Positions 8,365-17,400 of a stretch of 64,000 bases of DNA are shown here, one piece after another. This DNA comes from Raoultibacter timonensis (GTDB lineage Bacteria > Actinomycetota > Coriobacteriia > Coriobacteriales > Eggerthellaceae). The notes below the pieces were generated by a model. That model did no database searches. It saw nothing but the letters and a program-made list of their open reading frames with translations, and was not told the origin of the DNA. The DNA lies in the NCBI RefSeq assembly GCF_900240215.1, contig NZ_LT964681.1:845540-909539 (forward strand), in the 5' to 3' direction. A program made the translations under genes and the position numbers. The first letter of the stretch is position 1. Each line of letters opens with the position of its first letter.

Positions 8365-9060
8365 ATGTCTCACTACTGCACCGCAGAAGAGCTCGAGCAG
8401 CTATCCGCCGCACGGGAAAGCATATACGCTTTCACCGGCCAGGCGTTCAGCAAAGAGGCGGACGAACGGCTCTGGCAGGCGGTCGAGGACATCGCCGCAG
8501 CGCACACCGAATCGAACAGCGACGCCTCAGGGGGATTCGCCCGGTTGGCGCGCTATGCGGCCCGCTGCGAAGATGCGCCTCTTACCGAGCTCGCCGTCGA
8601 CTATGCGGCCACGTTCCTTGGCATCGGGCCTCGCCATGATGGCGCGTTTCCCTACGAATCGGTGTACACGAGCGATGAGAAGCTGCTCAAACAGGAAGCG
8701 TTCGACGAAATGAACGCCGTGTTGCGCAGCAAGCGCATCGCGCTTGCCATCGACATGGTTTCCGACGAAGACCATGTTTCGACCGAGCTCGCCTTGCTTG
8801 CCCGCTACGCACACGACGTGCACCGCCTCCTGGGCAAGGGGGATACCGACGGCGCTTGGAGCGTCGAATCGGAGCGCATCGGCTTTCTCCTCGGCCATGC
8901 CATGCGGTGGATCCCCGATTTCTGCGCCGATGTCAAGCGCTGTGCGAAGACCGATTTCTATCGCGCGATCGCAGACATCGCCAGCGATTTTCTTATGCTC
9001 GACGCCTCGATCGTCGAAGGCGAGCCGCAAGCGACCCCGTCGAAGGCCGGAGCGGCGTAA
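8365..9060 (+). CDS. TorD/DmsD-family Mo-enzyme chaperone
   Basis: A 231-residue soluble, helix-rich protein. It resembles the TorD family: an N-terminal helix pair, 'LAVDYAATFLGIGPRHDGAFPYESVYTSDEKLL' (family pattern of Y-x-x-F-x-G then P-Y-E-S), and a C-terminal 'DHVSTELALLARYA' helix. Such proteins bind the Tat signal of the Mo subunit and hold it for cofactor insertion. It is the last gene of the operon, 13 bases after the anchor gene, with GAGGAGG before its ATG. A strong hairpin follows. Confidence 0.88.
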   Translation: MSHYCTAEELEQLSAARESIYAFTGQAFSKEADERLWQAVEDIAAAHTESNSDASGGFARLARYAARCEDAPLTELAVDYAATFLGIGPRHDGAFPYESVYTSDEKLLKQEAFDEMNAVLRSKRIALAIDMVSDEDHVSTELALLARYAHDVHRLLGKGDTDGAWSVESERIGFLLGHAMRWIPDFCADVKRCAKTDFYRAIADIASDFLMLDASIVEGEPQATPSKAGAA

Positions 9061-9065
9061 CCGTC

Positions 9066-9099
9066 GTTGCCGTCTGCCGTTCTCGCGGCAGACGGCAAC
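9066..9099 (+). terminator. Perfect 14-bp hairpin closing the Mo-enzyme operon
   Basis: The stem GTTGCCGTCTGCCG (9066-9079) pairs perfectly with 9086-9099 around a 6-base loop. No T run follows, so it may act as an attenuator or RNA-stabilising hairpin rather than a full terminator. Confidence 0.6.
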
Positions 9100-9197
9100 C
9101 CCCGTAAACGTTCGGATCGCACCTGCCCGCCGTCCCTCGTTTGACTGCCGCAGCAACGGATGGTACAACAGGATGGAGCACCGCGAAGGAGGATGCC

Positions 9198-9878
9198 ATG
9201 AGGCTTTTGGTCGCCGAAGACGACGCTTCTCTGCTCCAAGCAATTTCTGAAGCCCTCGGCAAGGAAGGCTTCGAGGTGGACAGCGTCGGCGACGGCGCCG
9301 ATACGTACTTTTTCGCAGCGCAAGGCATCTACGACTTGCTTGTGCTCGACATAACGATGCCCAGCATGTCGGGGCTCGAAATCGTCAAGGAGCTGCGCTC
9401 CAACGCTGTCGACACCCCCGTCCTGTTCGTCACCGCACGCGACACCATAGCCGATCGCGTTACGGGGCTCGGCATCGGAGCCGACGATTACCTCGTCAAA
9501 CCGTTTGCCCTGGCCGAGCTGATCGCGCGCGTGCATGCGCTGCTGCGCCGGAGCGCCGGCGAAGCGACCAAGCGGGTTCTCGCACACGGTGCCTTCGAAC
9601 TCGATCTTCTCAGCCGCGAAGCCCGCTACAACGGATGCGACCTCAACCTTACCATGAAGGAATTCGAGCTTCTCGAGTTCCTCATCATCAACAAGGGGTC
9701 CATTCTCACTCGAAGCCAAATATCCAATCGGCTCTGGGGCTTCGATACCGACATCGGTTTCGGCATTCTCGATGTGCACATGCACAACCTTCGCAAGAAG
9801 CTCGCTGCTGCATCGTGCGAAGACAACATCAAAACCATCCGCGGTGTCGGATACCAGTTCAAGGCCGAGGGACGCTGA
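9198..9878 (+). CDS. OmpR/PhoB-family response regulator
   Basis: A 226-residue protein with an N-terminal receiver (acidic E7-D8-D9, phospho-acceptor D51 in 'VLDITMP', the 'VTAR' switch Thr, and Lys in 'DDYLVKPF'). A C-terminal winged helix follows ('LNLTMKEFELLEFLIINKGSILTRSQISNRLWG', 'VDVHMHNLRKKL'-type recognition region, 'IKTIRGVGYQF'). GAAGGAGG lies before ATG 9198. The sensor kinase gene starts 2 bases after its stop. Its position directly after the Mo-enzyme operon makes that operon a plausible target, but nothing in the sequence proves this. Confidence 0.95.
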   Translation: MRLLVAEDDASLLQAISEALGKEGFEVDSVGDGADTYFFAAQGIYDLLVLDITMPSMSGLEIVKELRSNAVDTPVLFVTARDTIADRVTGLGIGADDYLVKPFALAELIARVHALLRRSAGEATKRVLAHGAFELDLLSREARYNGCDLNLTMKEFELLEFLIINKGSILTRSQISNRLWGFDTDIGFGILDVHMHNLRKKLAAASCEDNIKTIRGVGYQFKAEGR

Positions 9879-9880
9879 GC

Positions 9881-11167
9881 ATGGGCAAGCAACGCATATA
9901 CTCTGCAGGCGAATCGTCACGGCGCATTACGCGAAAGCTCACGCTTGCGAACCTGATCATGCTCGTTATCCTGTTTGCGCTGTGCATCGTATTTCTCAAC
10001 GTGTTTACGCAAACGAGCATGACGGCCCGAACCGACGAGAAGCTCGAACGCGATCTTGCCGGATTCTCCCAATCACACCTATCATCCGAATCGCATTCGC
10101 AGAGGCTGCCTTCGGGTTTGCTCCCCCTCATCTTCTTCTTCGATGCGCAAGAGGGCTACATCAACCCCCATCCCGCCGATTACATGGTTGCCGAGCACAT
10201 GGACGAAATCCTCTCTCGCAATCTGCCCGAAGGTTATTCGACGCAAGTAATTGGAGATCGGAGCTATCGGATATACCGCGTCGTATACGACGAGACGTTG
10301 GTGTTCTGGGAGCAGGACGAATCGTACAACGTCACCGAAACGGTCTCGTTTCTCGATATCACCTCCGAAAAGGCCATGATAGACTCGCTGCGCTTCGCCA
10401 GTGCCGGCTGCCTGATTGCAAGCATTCTCATCTTCGGCGTTTTCAGCTATTGGCGTGCGCGCAAAACCATCGTCCCCATCAACGAAGCATGGGAGAAGCA
10501 GCGGCAGTTTGCGGCCGACACTTCGCACGAACTGCGCAACCCGCTCGCCTCGATCCAAACCAACGCAGAGCTGCTACTCGCGAACCCCGATCGTACGGTC
10601 GAGCAGGAAAGCAAGCATGTTGCAGCCATTCTCGACAGTTCCCACCACATGGCTTCGATGATCTCAACGTTGCTCACCCTTGCCCGCGCCGACGCCGACC
10701 AAGACGAGTTTTCCTACAGCAGCGTCGACCTCAGCGAGGTTGCCGAAAGCATGTACGAGCAATTCGCACAGATCGCCAGTGCGCGCGATATACGCGTTAT
10801 CGCCCATATAGAACCAGGAGTGCGTTTAACAGGAGATCGGGAGCGGATCGGCGAGCTGCTTTCGATTCTGCTCGACAATGCCATCCGCTACACCGAGCCG
10901 GGCGGCACCGTCACAATCTCCTGCACCCTCGACAAAAGCCGACCCGTTGTGAGCATCGAGGACACGGGCATCGGCATAGCCGACGATGAGATCGATTCCG
11001 TTTTCCAAAGGTTCTACCGCAACGACAAGGCCCGTTTCATCAATCCCGAAGGAACCGGGCTCGGCCTGGCGATAGCCCGCTGGATCGTTGACCGCCACGA
11101 TGCCGAGCTCACCGTTTCGAGCGTTCTCGGCGAGGGAACCCGCTTCACCATTACGTTTCATGAATGA
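9881..11167 (+). CDS. Two-component sensor histidine kinase
   Basis: A 428-residue protein. TM1 is at about 22-45, an extracytoplasmic sensor region of about 125 residues has no recognised motif, and TM2 is at about 173-190. A HisKA box with H216 in 'DTSHELRNPLASI' is followed by an HATPase domain with N box ('LLDNAIRY'), G1 ('EDTGIGIAD') and G2 ('GTGLGLAIA'). It is translated with the OmpR-type regulator just upstream. The sensor domain contains several acidic and aromatic residues, but the ligand is unknown. A hairpin follows its stop. Confidence 0.95.
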   Translation: MGKQRIYSAGESSRRITRKLTLANLIMLVILFALCIVFLNVFTQTSMTARTDEKLERDLAGFSQSHLSSESHSQRLPSGLLPLIFFFDAQEGYINPHPADYMVAEHMDEILSRNLPEGYSTQVIGDRSYRIYRVVYDETLVFWEQDESYNVTETVSFLDITSEKAMIDSLRFASAGCLIASILIFGVFSYWRARKTIVPINEAWEKQRQFAADTSHELRNPLASIQTNAELLLANPDRTVEQESKHVAAILDSSHHMASMISTLLTLARADADQDEFSYSSVDLSEVAESMYEQFAQIASARDIRVIAHIEPGVRLTGDRERIGELLSILLDNAIRYTEPGGTVTISCTLDKSRPVVSIEDTGIGIADDEIDSVFQRFYRNDKARFINPEGTGLGLAIARWIVDRHDAELTVSSVLGEGTRFTITFHE

Positions 11168-11206
11168 GCGCGGGCACGTGATCCGAGCGCATGCCCTCTG
11201 CACAAA

Positions 11207-11228
11207 GGAGCCGCCCGAAGGCGGCTCC
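11207..11228. terminator. Hairpin between convergent kinase and cydB genes
   Basis: The 9-bp stem GGAGCCGCC with a CGAA loop and GGCGGCTCC lies between the convergent stops at 11167 and 11261. It could serve both directions; the T run is weak on each side. Confidence 0.55.
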
Positions 11229-11260
11229 CGTAGGTGCTTTGGCCGTGCGAAGCGAATCTC

Positions 11261-12295
11261 CTAGTAGTGCTTCAGATCCTCGTCCTTCACCCTGCCGCGG
11301 AACGTGCGGTAGATGATGACGTGGTAGACGAGCACGAGCGGCAGGCCCACGCACGTGATGATGGTCATCCACATGAGGGCGAGCTCGGAGCCCGCGGCGC
11401 TCATGAGCGTGATGGACGGGCCGATGCTGTCGGGCGATGCCACCACGAAGTTCGGAAACATCGACGCAGCCAGCAGCGCCACGAGGAAGAACGCTCCTGC
11501 CGACTGGCACAGAAACGCCCACAAGTCGGATCCCTTCCGCATCATAACCATCGATCCGACGATGCCCACGAGCACGATCGCCGCGAACAGGAAGCGCAGC
11601 ACGGAAAGCTCGGGCACCATAGCGGGCTGGATGATGAAATGACCGTAGATCGAAACGATCACGAACAGCACGAGCGCTGCAATCTGGATCGGGAACGCAA
11701 CCTTCACGGCACGATCGCGCAGCGCGGAGGGCTTCGGCGATTTGAGCGCGAGCCAGGTAGCGCCCTGCGCGAGGAACATCGAGAGTCCGAGCAAACCAGT
11801 GAGCAGCGTGAACGGAGTGATCAACCCCAGAAGCGGAATGCCGATGTAATCGCCGCCCGCGCTCATGGGAATGCCCGCGTAGATGTTGCCGACCGCAACG
11901 CCGAACAGAAGCGACGGAAGAGCCGACCCGATGAAGAAGAGCTTGTCCCAGACGCTGCCCCATTTGGGATCGTAGCCGCGGAACTCAACGGAGACCGCAC
12001 GGACGATCAGGCTGAACAGCACGAGCATGATGGCCAGGTAGAACCCGGAGAACGTAGTCGCATAGGCGGGAGCGAACGCGGCGAAGAGCGCGCCTCCGGC
12101 CGTGAGCAGCCACACCTCGTTGCCGTCCCATACCGGACCGATGCTCCTGCGCACGATCGCCTTTTCCTTATCGTTTTTAGCCACGAACGGGTACAGGGTG
12201 CCCGCGCCGAGATCGAACCCGTCGAGCACGAAGTAGCCGCCGATGAGAACGAAGATCAGGATGAACCAGAGAACTTGGAAGAATGTCATTTCCAC
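11261..12295 (-). CDS. cydB: Cytochrome bd oxidase subunit II
   Basis: A 344-residue membrane protein with about eight to nine helices. The N-terminus 'LWFILIFVLIGGYFVLDGFDLGAGTLYPFV' and the 'RRSIGPVWDGNEVWLLTAGGALFAAFAPAYAT' segment are hallmarks of CydB. It starts 2 bases after the cydA stop, so the two form one transcript. With CydA it makes the high-affinity quinol oxidase that reduces oxygen to water, giving oxygen tolerance to an otherwise anaerobic organism. No cydDC or cydX gene is next to it. Confidence 0.96.
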   Translation of the reverse strand: MEMTFFQVLWFILIFVLIGGYFVLDGFDLGAGTLYPFVAKNDKEKAIVRRSIGPVWDGNEVWLLTAGGALFAAFAPAYATTFSGFYLAIMLVLFSLIVRAVSVEFRGYDPKWGSVWDKLFFIGSALPSLLFGVAVGNIYAGIPMSAGGDYIGIPLLGLITPFTLLTGLLGLSMFLAQGATWLALKSPKPSALRDRAVKVAFPIQIAALVLFVIVSIYGHFIIQPAMVPELSVLRFLFAAIVLVGIVGSMVMMRKGSDLWAFLCQSAGAFFLVALLAASMFPNFVVASPDSIGPSITLMSAAGSELALMWMTIITCVGLPLVLVYHVIIYRTFRGRVKDEDLKHY

Positions 12296-12297
12296 GA

Positions 12298-13779
12298 CTA
12301 CTCACCACCTTTCGACGCCGAAGCCTTGTCGTCGCTTACCGTCGAAGCAGCCTTCGCCTCGTCGGAATCGTCCGTTTCGGCACCGAGGATGCCGACGCCT
12401 GCGGGGGCGAGAACCGGCCCCTGCTTGATGAAGTGCATCACGATGCGCACCCATGCCACTGCGATGAACGCGTACACAAGCACGAACAGCAGCAAGGTGA
12501 TAAGTATCTCAACCGACGAGACCGATTGCGATACGCCGTTGTAGGTGAGCAAGCTCACGCCGTCAGGGCCCGTCGTCGACGGATAGACCACCCACGGCTG
12601 GCGTCCAACTTCGGTGGTGAACCAACCGGTCTGGATCGCGATGAACGGGAACACCGGCGAAATGAGCAGCAACGTTTGCAGCCAGCGCATGTTCTTGACC
12701 TTGCCCTTGCGGAACGAGAACACGAGCGCGAGGATCACGCACACCATGATGAGGCCGTACATGGCAACCATGATGTGGTAGCTCTGGAACACAGCGTTCA
12801 CCGGTAGCGAATCGACGTCGAGATCGGCGTACTGCTCGGTTTCGGCGAGGTCGTTCAGGCCGAGGAACTCGGTATCCCATGTACCGGTTGCAAGGAAGCT
12901 TGTGCCGCCGGGAATGTAGAACGGGGTGAGCACCTCGCCCGATTCCTCGTCGACCCAGCCGAACGCATAGAGCGGGGGAACCTCCGATTCGTACATGCCT
13001 TCCATCATGGCGAGCTTGGTAGGCTGCTCTTCGGCAACCACTACCGCTGCGGAATGCGCGAACACGATCATGAGGCAGCTCGACACGATACCGACGGCCG
13101 CGCCGATCTTCATCGTCTTCATGGCGAACTCGGTATGCTTGCCCTTGCGCAGATAGTACGCGGCAACGGCAATGGCGAAGAACGCGCCCATGATAATGAG
13201 GGCGTCAACCGTATGGGTGTAGCGGGGTATGGTGGACGGGTTGAAGGCCGCCGCGAAGAAGTCGGTGATGACCGCCCTCGTGCCGTCGGCGTTGAGTTCG
13301 GCACCCGCAGGCGTCTGCATCCACGAATTGGCGATCAGGATCCACAGCGCCGAAAGCGCCGACCCGATGAACACCAGCCAAGACGACACCAGATAGAACT
13401 TCGGCGAAACCTTGTCGCGGCCGAACAGCAGCACGCCCAAGAACACCGACTCGAGGAAGAAGGCGAGCAGCGCCTCCGCCGCGAGCGGCGCACCGAAGAT
13501 GTCACCGACGAAGCGGGCGTAATCCGCCCAGTTGGTTCCGAAGGAGAATTCCATCGTGATGCCTGTGGCCACACCGACCACAAACGTCGCGGTGAAAATC
13601 TTCACCCAGAACTTGGCCGCAGCAGCGTCTTTCTCGCTGCGAGACCGATAGTACCTCGTCTCGTTGATGGCTAGGATCAATGCAATTCCGATGGACAGCG
13701 GCACAAAGAAGAAGTGATACCCTGCGGTCAGGTAAAACTGAATTCGCGCCAACATTGTCGGATCAGAAAAGATCTCCAT
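12298..13779 (-). CDS. cydA: Cytochrome bd oxidase subunit I
   Basis: A 493-residue membrane protein of usual CydA length. It shows 'RIQFYLTAGYHFFFVPLSIG' with the heme-ligand His (H22), a second His in 'PRYTHTVDALI', the Q-loop segment 'AEEQPTKLAMMEGMYE', and 'GWFTTEVGRQPWVVY'. It carries the quinol site and hemes b558, b595 and d. The C-terminus has an Asp/Ser/Ala-rich tail not needed for catalysis. The start at 13779 follows AAGGGGGTG. Upstream lies a long AT-rich region with an inverted repeat that may hold the oxygen-responsive control. Confidence 0.96.
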   Translation of the reverse strand: MEIFSDPTMLARIQFYLTAGYHFFFVPLSIGIALILAINETRYYRSRSEKDAAAAKFWVKIFTATFVVGVATGITMEFSFGTNWADYARFVGDIFGAPLAAEALLAFFLESVFLGVLLFGRDKVSPKFYLVSSWLVFIGSALSALWILIANSWMQTPAGAELNADGTRAVITDFFAAAFNPSTIPRYTHTVDALIIMGAFFAIAVAAYYLRKGKHTEFAMKTMKIGAAVGIVSSCLMIVFAHSAAVVVAEEQPTKLAMMEGMYESEVPPLYAFGWVDEESGEVLTPFYIPGGTSFLATGTWDTEFLGLNDLAETEQYADLDVDSLPVNAVFQSYHIMVAMYGLIMVCVILALVFSFRKGKVKNMRWLQTLLLISPVFPFIAIQTGWFTTEVGRQPWVVYPSTTGPDGVSLLTYNGVSQSVSSVEILITLLLFVLVYAFIAVAWVRIVMHFIKQGPVLAPAGVGILGAETDDSDEAKAASTVSDDKASASKGGE

Positions 13780-13936
13780 CGCACACCCCCTTTTTGATCA
13801 AGCGTTGAACCCGCTTTCGCTACCCGTGCGATGAGACGTCTGACTCGCTCCCAACGCACCGGTTACGAATACCAGCGGCGTTTCCCCTTGGAAACTTTGT
13901 CGACATTCTAGCACCGAAACCGCTCCTTGCGTCCGT

Positions 13937-13961
13937 AAATGATACTTTTTTTATATCATTT
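13937..13961. promoter_or_regulatory. AT-rich inverted repeat upstream of cydA
   Basis: AAATGATA (13937-13944) and TATCATTT (13954-13961) form a perfect 8-bp inverted repeat with a T-rich 9-base centre, about 160 bases upstream of cydA. It could be an operator for a redox or oxygen regulator. The spacing does not fit the classical FNR half-site layout. Confidence 0.4.
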
Positions 13962-14139
13962 AGAGTATTTTCTCTTACGAACAGCCGCGATGCGCAGATG
14001 TCGATACCATCATACGCCTGCGAAAATAGGTTTCTCAAGGGGGTCGTCCGTTGGATACTGCGAGGTAGTGCGGCTGTTACCTGCTCGTTATCTTGCCTCA
14101 TAACAGATTGCGGGATTCGTAGTTTTCGATTCCCACCAG

Positions 14140-14155
14140 TGTTTCACGTGAAACA
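14140..14155. promoter_or_regulatory. parS site 2 (ParB binding)
   Basis: A perfect TGTTTCACGTGAAACA palindrome in the intergenic region before the subtilase gene. The following 14156-14163, TTTGTTCG, is identical to the flank of site 1. Confidence 0.93.
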
Positions 14156-14412
14156 TTTGTTCGTATTGTTGCCTACAGCACACCTATTGCCCACAAATCG
14201 TTAGCACGGAGGCACATCGATATAAGCTGTATCCTGCCGAATACTTCGTCCATTTATGGAAGATCTTAAGTAAATTATGCTACTATTACCGCTATCGTTT
14301 TATTGCTTGTTCCTGCGAACGAATGCCCTCGTTCGACCGATAGCTCCGGCAGCGTTTTGCCAGTAGCCGAGCTGCGGGTTTGATCGCAGGCACGACATCC
14401 ATTGGAGGACCC

Positions 14413-17400
14413 ATGACCGCACGCCGTCCCCTTTCCGCTATCATCGCAGTCTTTCTCGCCTTTGTTCTCGCATTCGGACTCGTTCCGCTCGTTTCGGGCT
14501 CGACGCAGTACGCCGAAGCGACCGAAGGAAGCCAACCCCTCGACCTCGTCGAGGGCACGTACGCCGAAGGGGAGGCGCTCGTGCTGCTCGCCGACTCGGC
14601 AGGAGGCGTATCCGCTCGCTCAAACGTTCTCGACGGATACACGATCGAGAACACGTGGGACTTCACGGTGTCCGACGAAGCAGCCGACCCCACCTCCGAT
14701 GCGATCGCCCGCCCGCTCTCCCTTCTCGATGAAGAGCCCGATTCGCTCTCCATCGCACTCGTGAAGAAAGACGGCGCCGACACGGCGACCATGATCGCCG
14801 AGCTCGAAGCCATGCCCGACGTACTCGCAGCCGAGCCGAACTACCTGCGCACCATCTCATCATACGACCCCGCCTCCGACCCGTTCTATGAAACGGGCCA
14901 ATGGTCGCTCGGCAACGGCACCACCTCGCACCCCGCCGCAAAAGGCATCGACTTCGAGGCGGCGTTCGATGCGCTCGAAGCGGCTGGCAAAACGACGAGT
15001 GCCCCAACGACAAGTTCCCCCATCGTGGCCGTCATCGACACGGGTGTCGATTACACCAATCCCGATCTCGCGGGCGTTATGTGGAACAATCCGGGAACCA
15101 TCGGGCTTGAGGGGCAGCATGGCTACGACTTCGGCAACTACGACGACGATCCCATGCCCGACGGCACCGATTACGTCACGTCGCACGGTACGCATTGCGC
15201 AGGCTCCATCGCCGCACAAACCGGCAACGGCGAAGGCCTCTCCGGCACTTCGGCCAATCAGGCGCGCATCATGGGCCTCAAGGTGAGCGACGCCACTGCA
15301 GGCATTTACGACGATTCGTGCATCGGAGCATTCGCCTATGTGCTCAAAGCCAAGATGGCGGGCGAGAACGTCGTCGCCACGAACTGCTCGTGGGGCGGAC
15401 CGAGCTACTCCGCCATCATCGATTTCGCCATCGACCAGATCGGCCGCGCGGGCGTCATCACCTTCATCGCCGCAGGAAACGACGGCATGGACGTTGGGCC
15501 GACCCCGAACCATCCCGCCGATACCACAAGCCCTTACGCCATCGTCGTGGCATCTGCCGATCCCGACGGAACGCTTTCGAACTTCACCAACTACAACGAG
15601 ACCATCGTCGATGTGGCCATCGGCGGCTCGTCGATCCTCTCGACGCTCTCGGCAAATGTGGGCGAGCATTACATCTCGTCGGTCGGCGCAACGGCGCAAC
15701 CGGGCACCCCGACGACGCAGAAAGCCGTGAACTATGCGCTGCACAACTTCGACGGCTACGCCAATATCGACGAGGTCGAACACCACCTTAACCTCGTGGC
15801 CGCGTATTACAATCCGGACGGAAGCGCCAATCCGGGAGTGCCCGTTACGCTCGATCTCGTTTCAGGGGGCTTTCAGCAGAACGGGCATTCGAAGCAGCTC
15901 TCGGTAACCGCCGACTTCGAGCCGGACGGCTTCGTCGAGCTCTCCCTAAACATACCCAACCCTTTCGCCGGCCTCTCGGCTGCAGACGTGCCCGAAGACC
16001 TCTACCTCGGCTTCATGGGCAAACGGCAAACTCCTGCGTCGGGCGTGCTCTCGGCCCAGGCGGCCGTCAAGCTCGTCGGCGACACGGGTTCCGTCGAGAT
16101 CGCAGCGATGCCAAGCCATCAGTACTCCGATGTCACCTACAAGATCGCCGACCCTGCCGCCCTTGCCGGCGGATCTCCGACACTCGAGGTCAAGCTGGTT
16201 TTGCTGCCTGCCAACCAAGAGACGCAGACCACCACGCTCTTCCTCGACGACCTCGGCCTCGGGACTCCAACCGGCAATTACGGCATCATGAGCGGAACCT
16301 CGATGGCAACCCCGACGCTCGCGGGCTGCTATGCGGCGCTGTGTTCGCTGTACGGCGATGTCGAATCGCCCCTCGAGCTTCGCGGGCGACTCATCGGCAG
16401 CACCGAGAGCCTCGTTTCCACCGAGCAGGGCAAGATCGCCTCGGGCGGGCGGTTCGTCTTCGACGAGGCCGTGCAGGCGGCGGGCACCCTTAATCCCACA
16501 AGCTACGCCCTCACTTTCGAGGATGGTGCGGCAACGCTTCACGGACGGGCACTTGACGGAGCGACTGTCACCATCGACAACACGCCTGCATCGGCAACGG
16601 CAGCGCCTGACGGCATGACGACCTCCTTCGATGCATCGGCCTATGCCGACAACGCTTACCATCGCGTCAACGTGGAAAAGAACGGCCACACCTACAAGGC
16701 GCGCTACTTCTTCCCCGACGACACTGCGGAAACGCAGCTTCTCGAACGCATAAGCGACGTTCCCTTCGAGCTTTCCTCGAGCATGCTCAACTACCAGCGT
16801 CTGCTCACCGACGGCGACGTTGTCTACTTTGCCGGAGATTCGGGCGAAGCGGTATATTCCTACAACGTATCTACGGACGCATGGACGAACCTGCCCTCGG
16901 CAGAAGGTATCGAGAGCGGACACGCAAGCAACCTGTACTACCTTGCGGCAAACGGCGAACTCTACGCCGTCGATACCTATTACACGACTAACGACCCGCA
17001 GGCGGAAAACCCCATCTACACGATGCTCGCCTGGCTGTATCGCTACGATGCGGCGACAGGCGCGTGGGAGAGCCTTGGCGATCCGTTCGCCGTGGACGGG
17101 CTCGCTTCTGCCGATGCGGTTCAGGCGGGTACCTACAACGGCCGAATAGCTTTGGCAAGCTCGAGCATCTCCGAGGAAGACACCTTGTTCGGATTGCTTC
17201 TGATCGACCCCGTAGCCATGACGTCCGAGGTGATCGGAGGCCCGACCGACACCGATGGCACCGTCTGCGATTTCGGCTACATGACGCAGCTCGGCGATTT
17301 CCTCATCTCGTTCGGCACCGCCGAAGAGGGCATTTCGCAGACGAGGCAGTTCGTTCCCTATGTGTTTGACGGAACCGCATGGACGGAGAAGAGTCCCTCG

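Larger units (their letters stand above)
13780..14412. other. 633-base divergent control region with a parS site
   Basis: This region separates divergent cydAB and the subtilase gene. It holds an AT-rich inverted repeat (13937-13961), parS site 2 (14140-14155) and AT-rich stretches (14245-14310) likely to include the subtilase promoter. No open frame in it looks like a gene. Confidence 0.6.
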
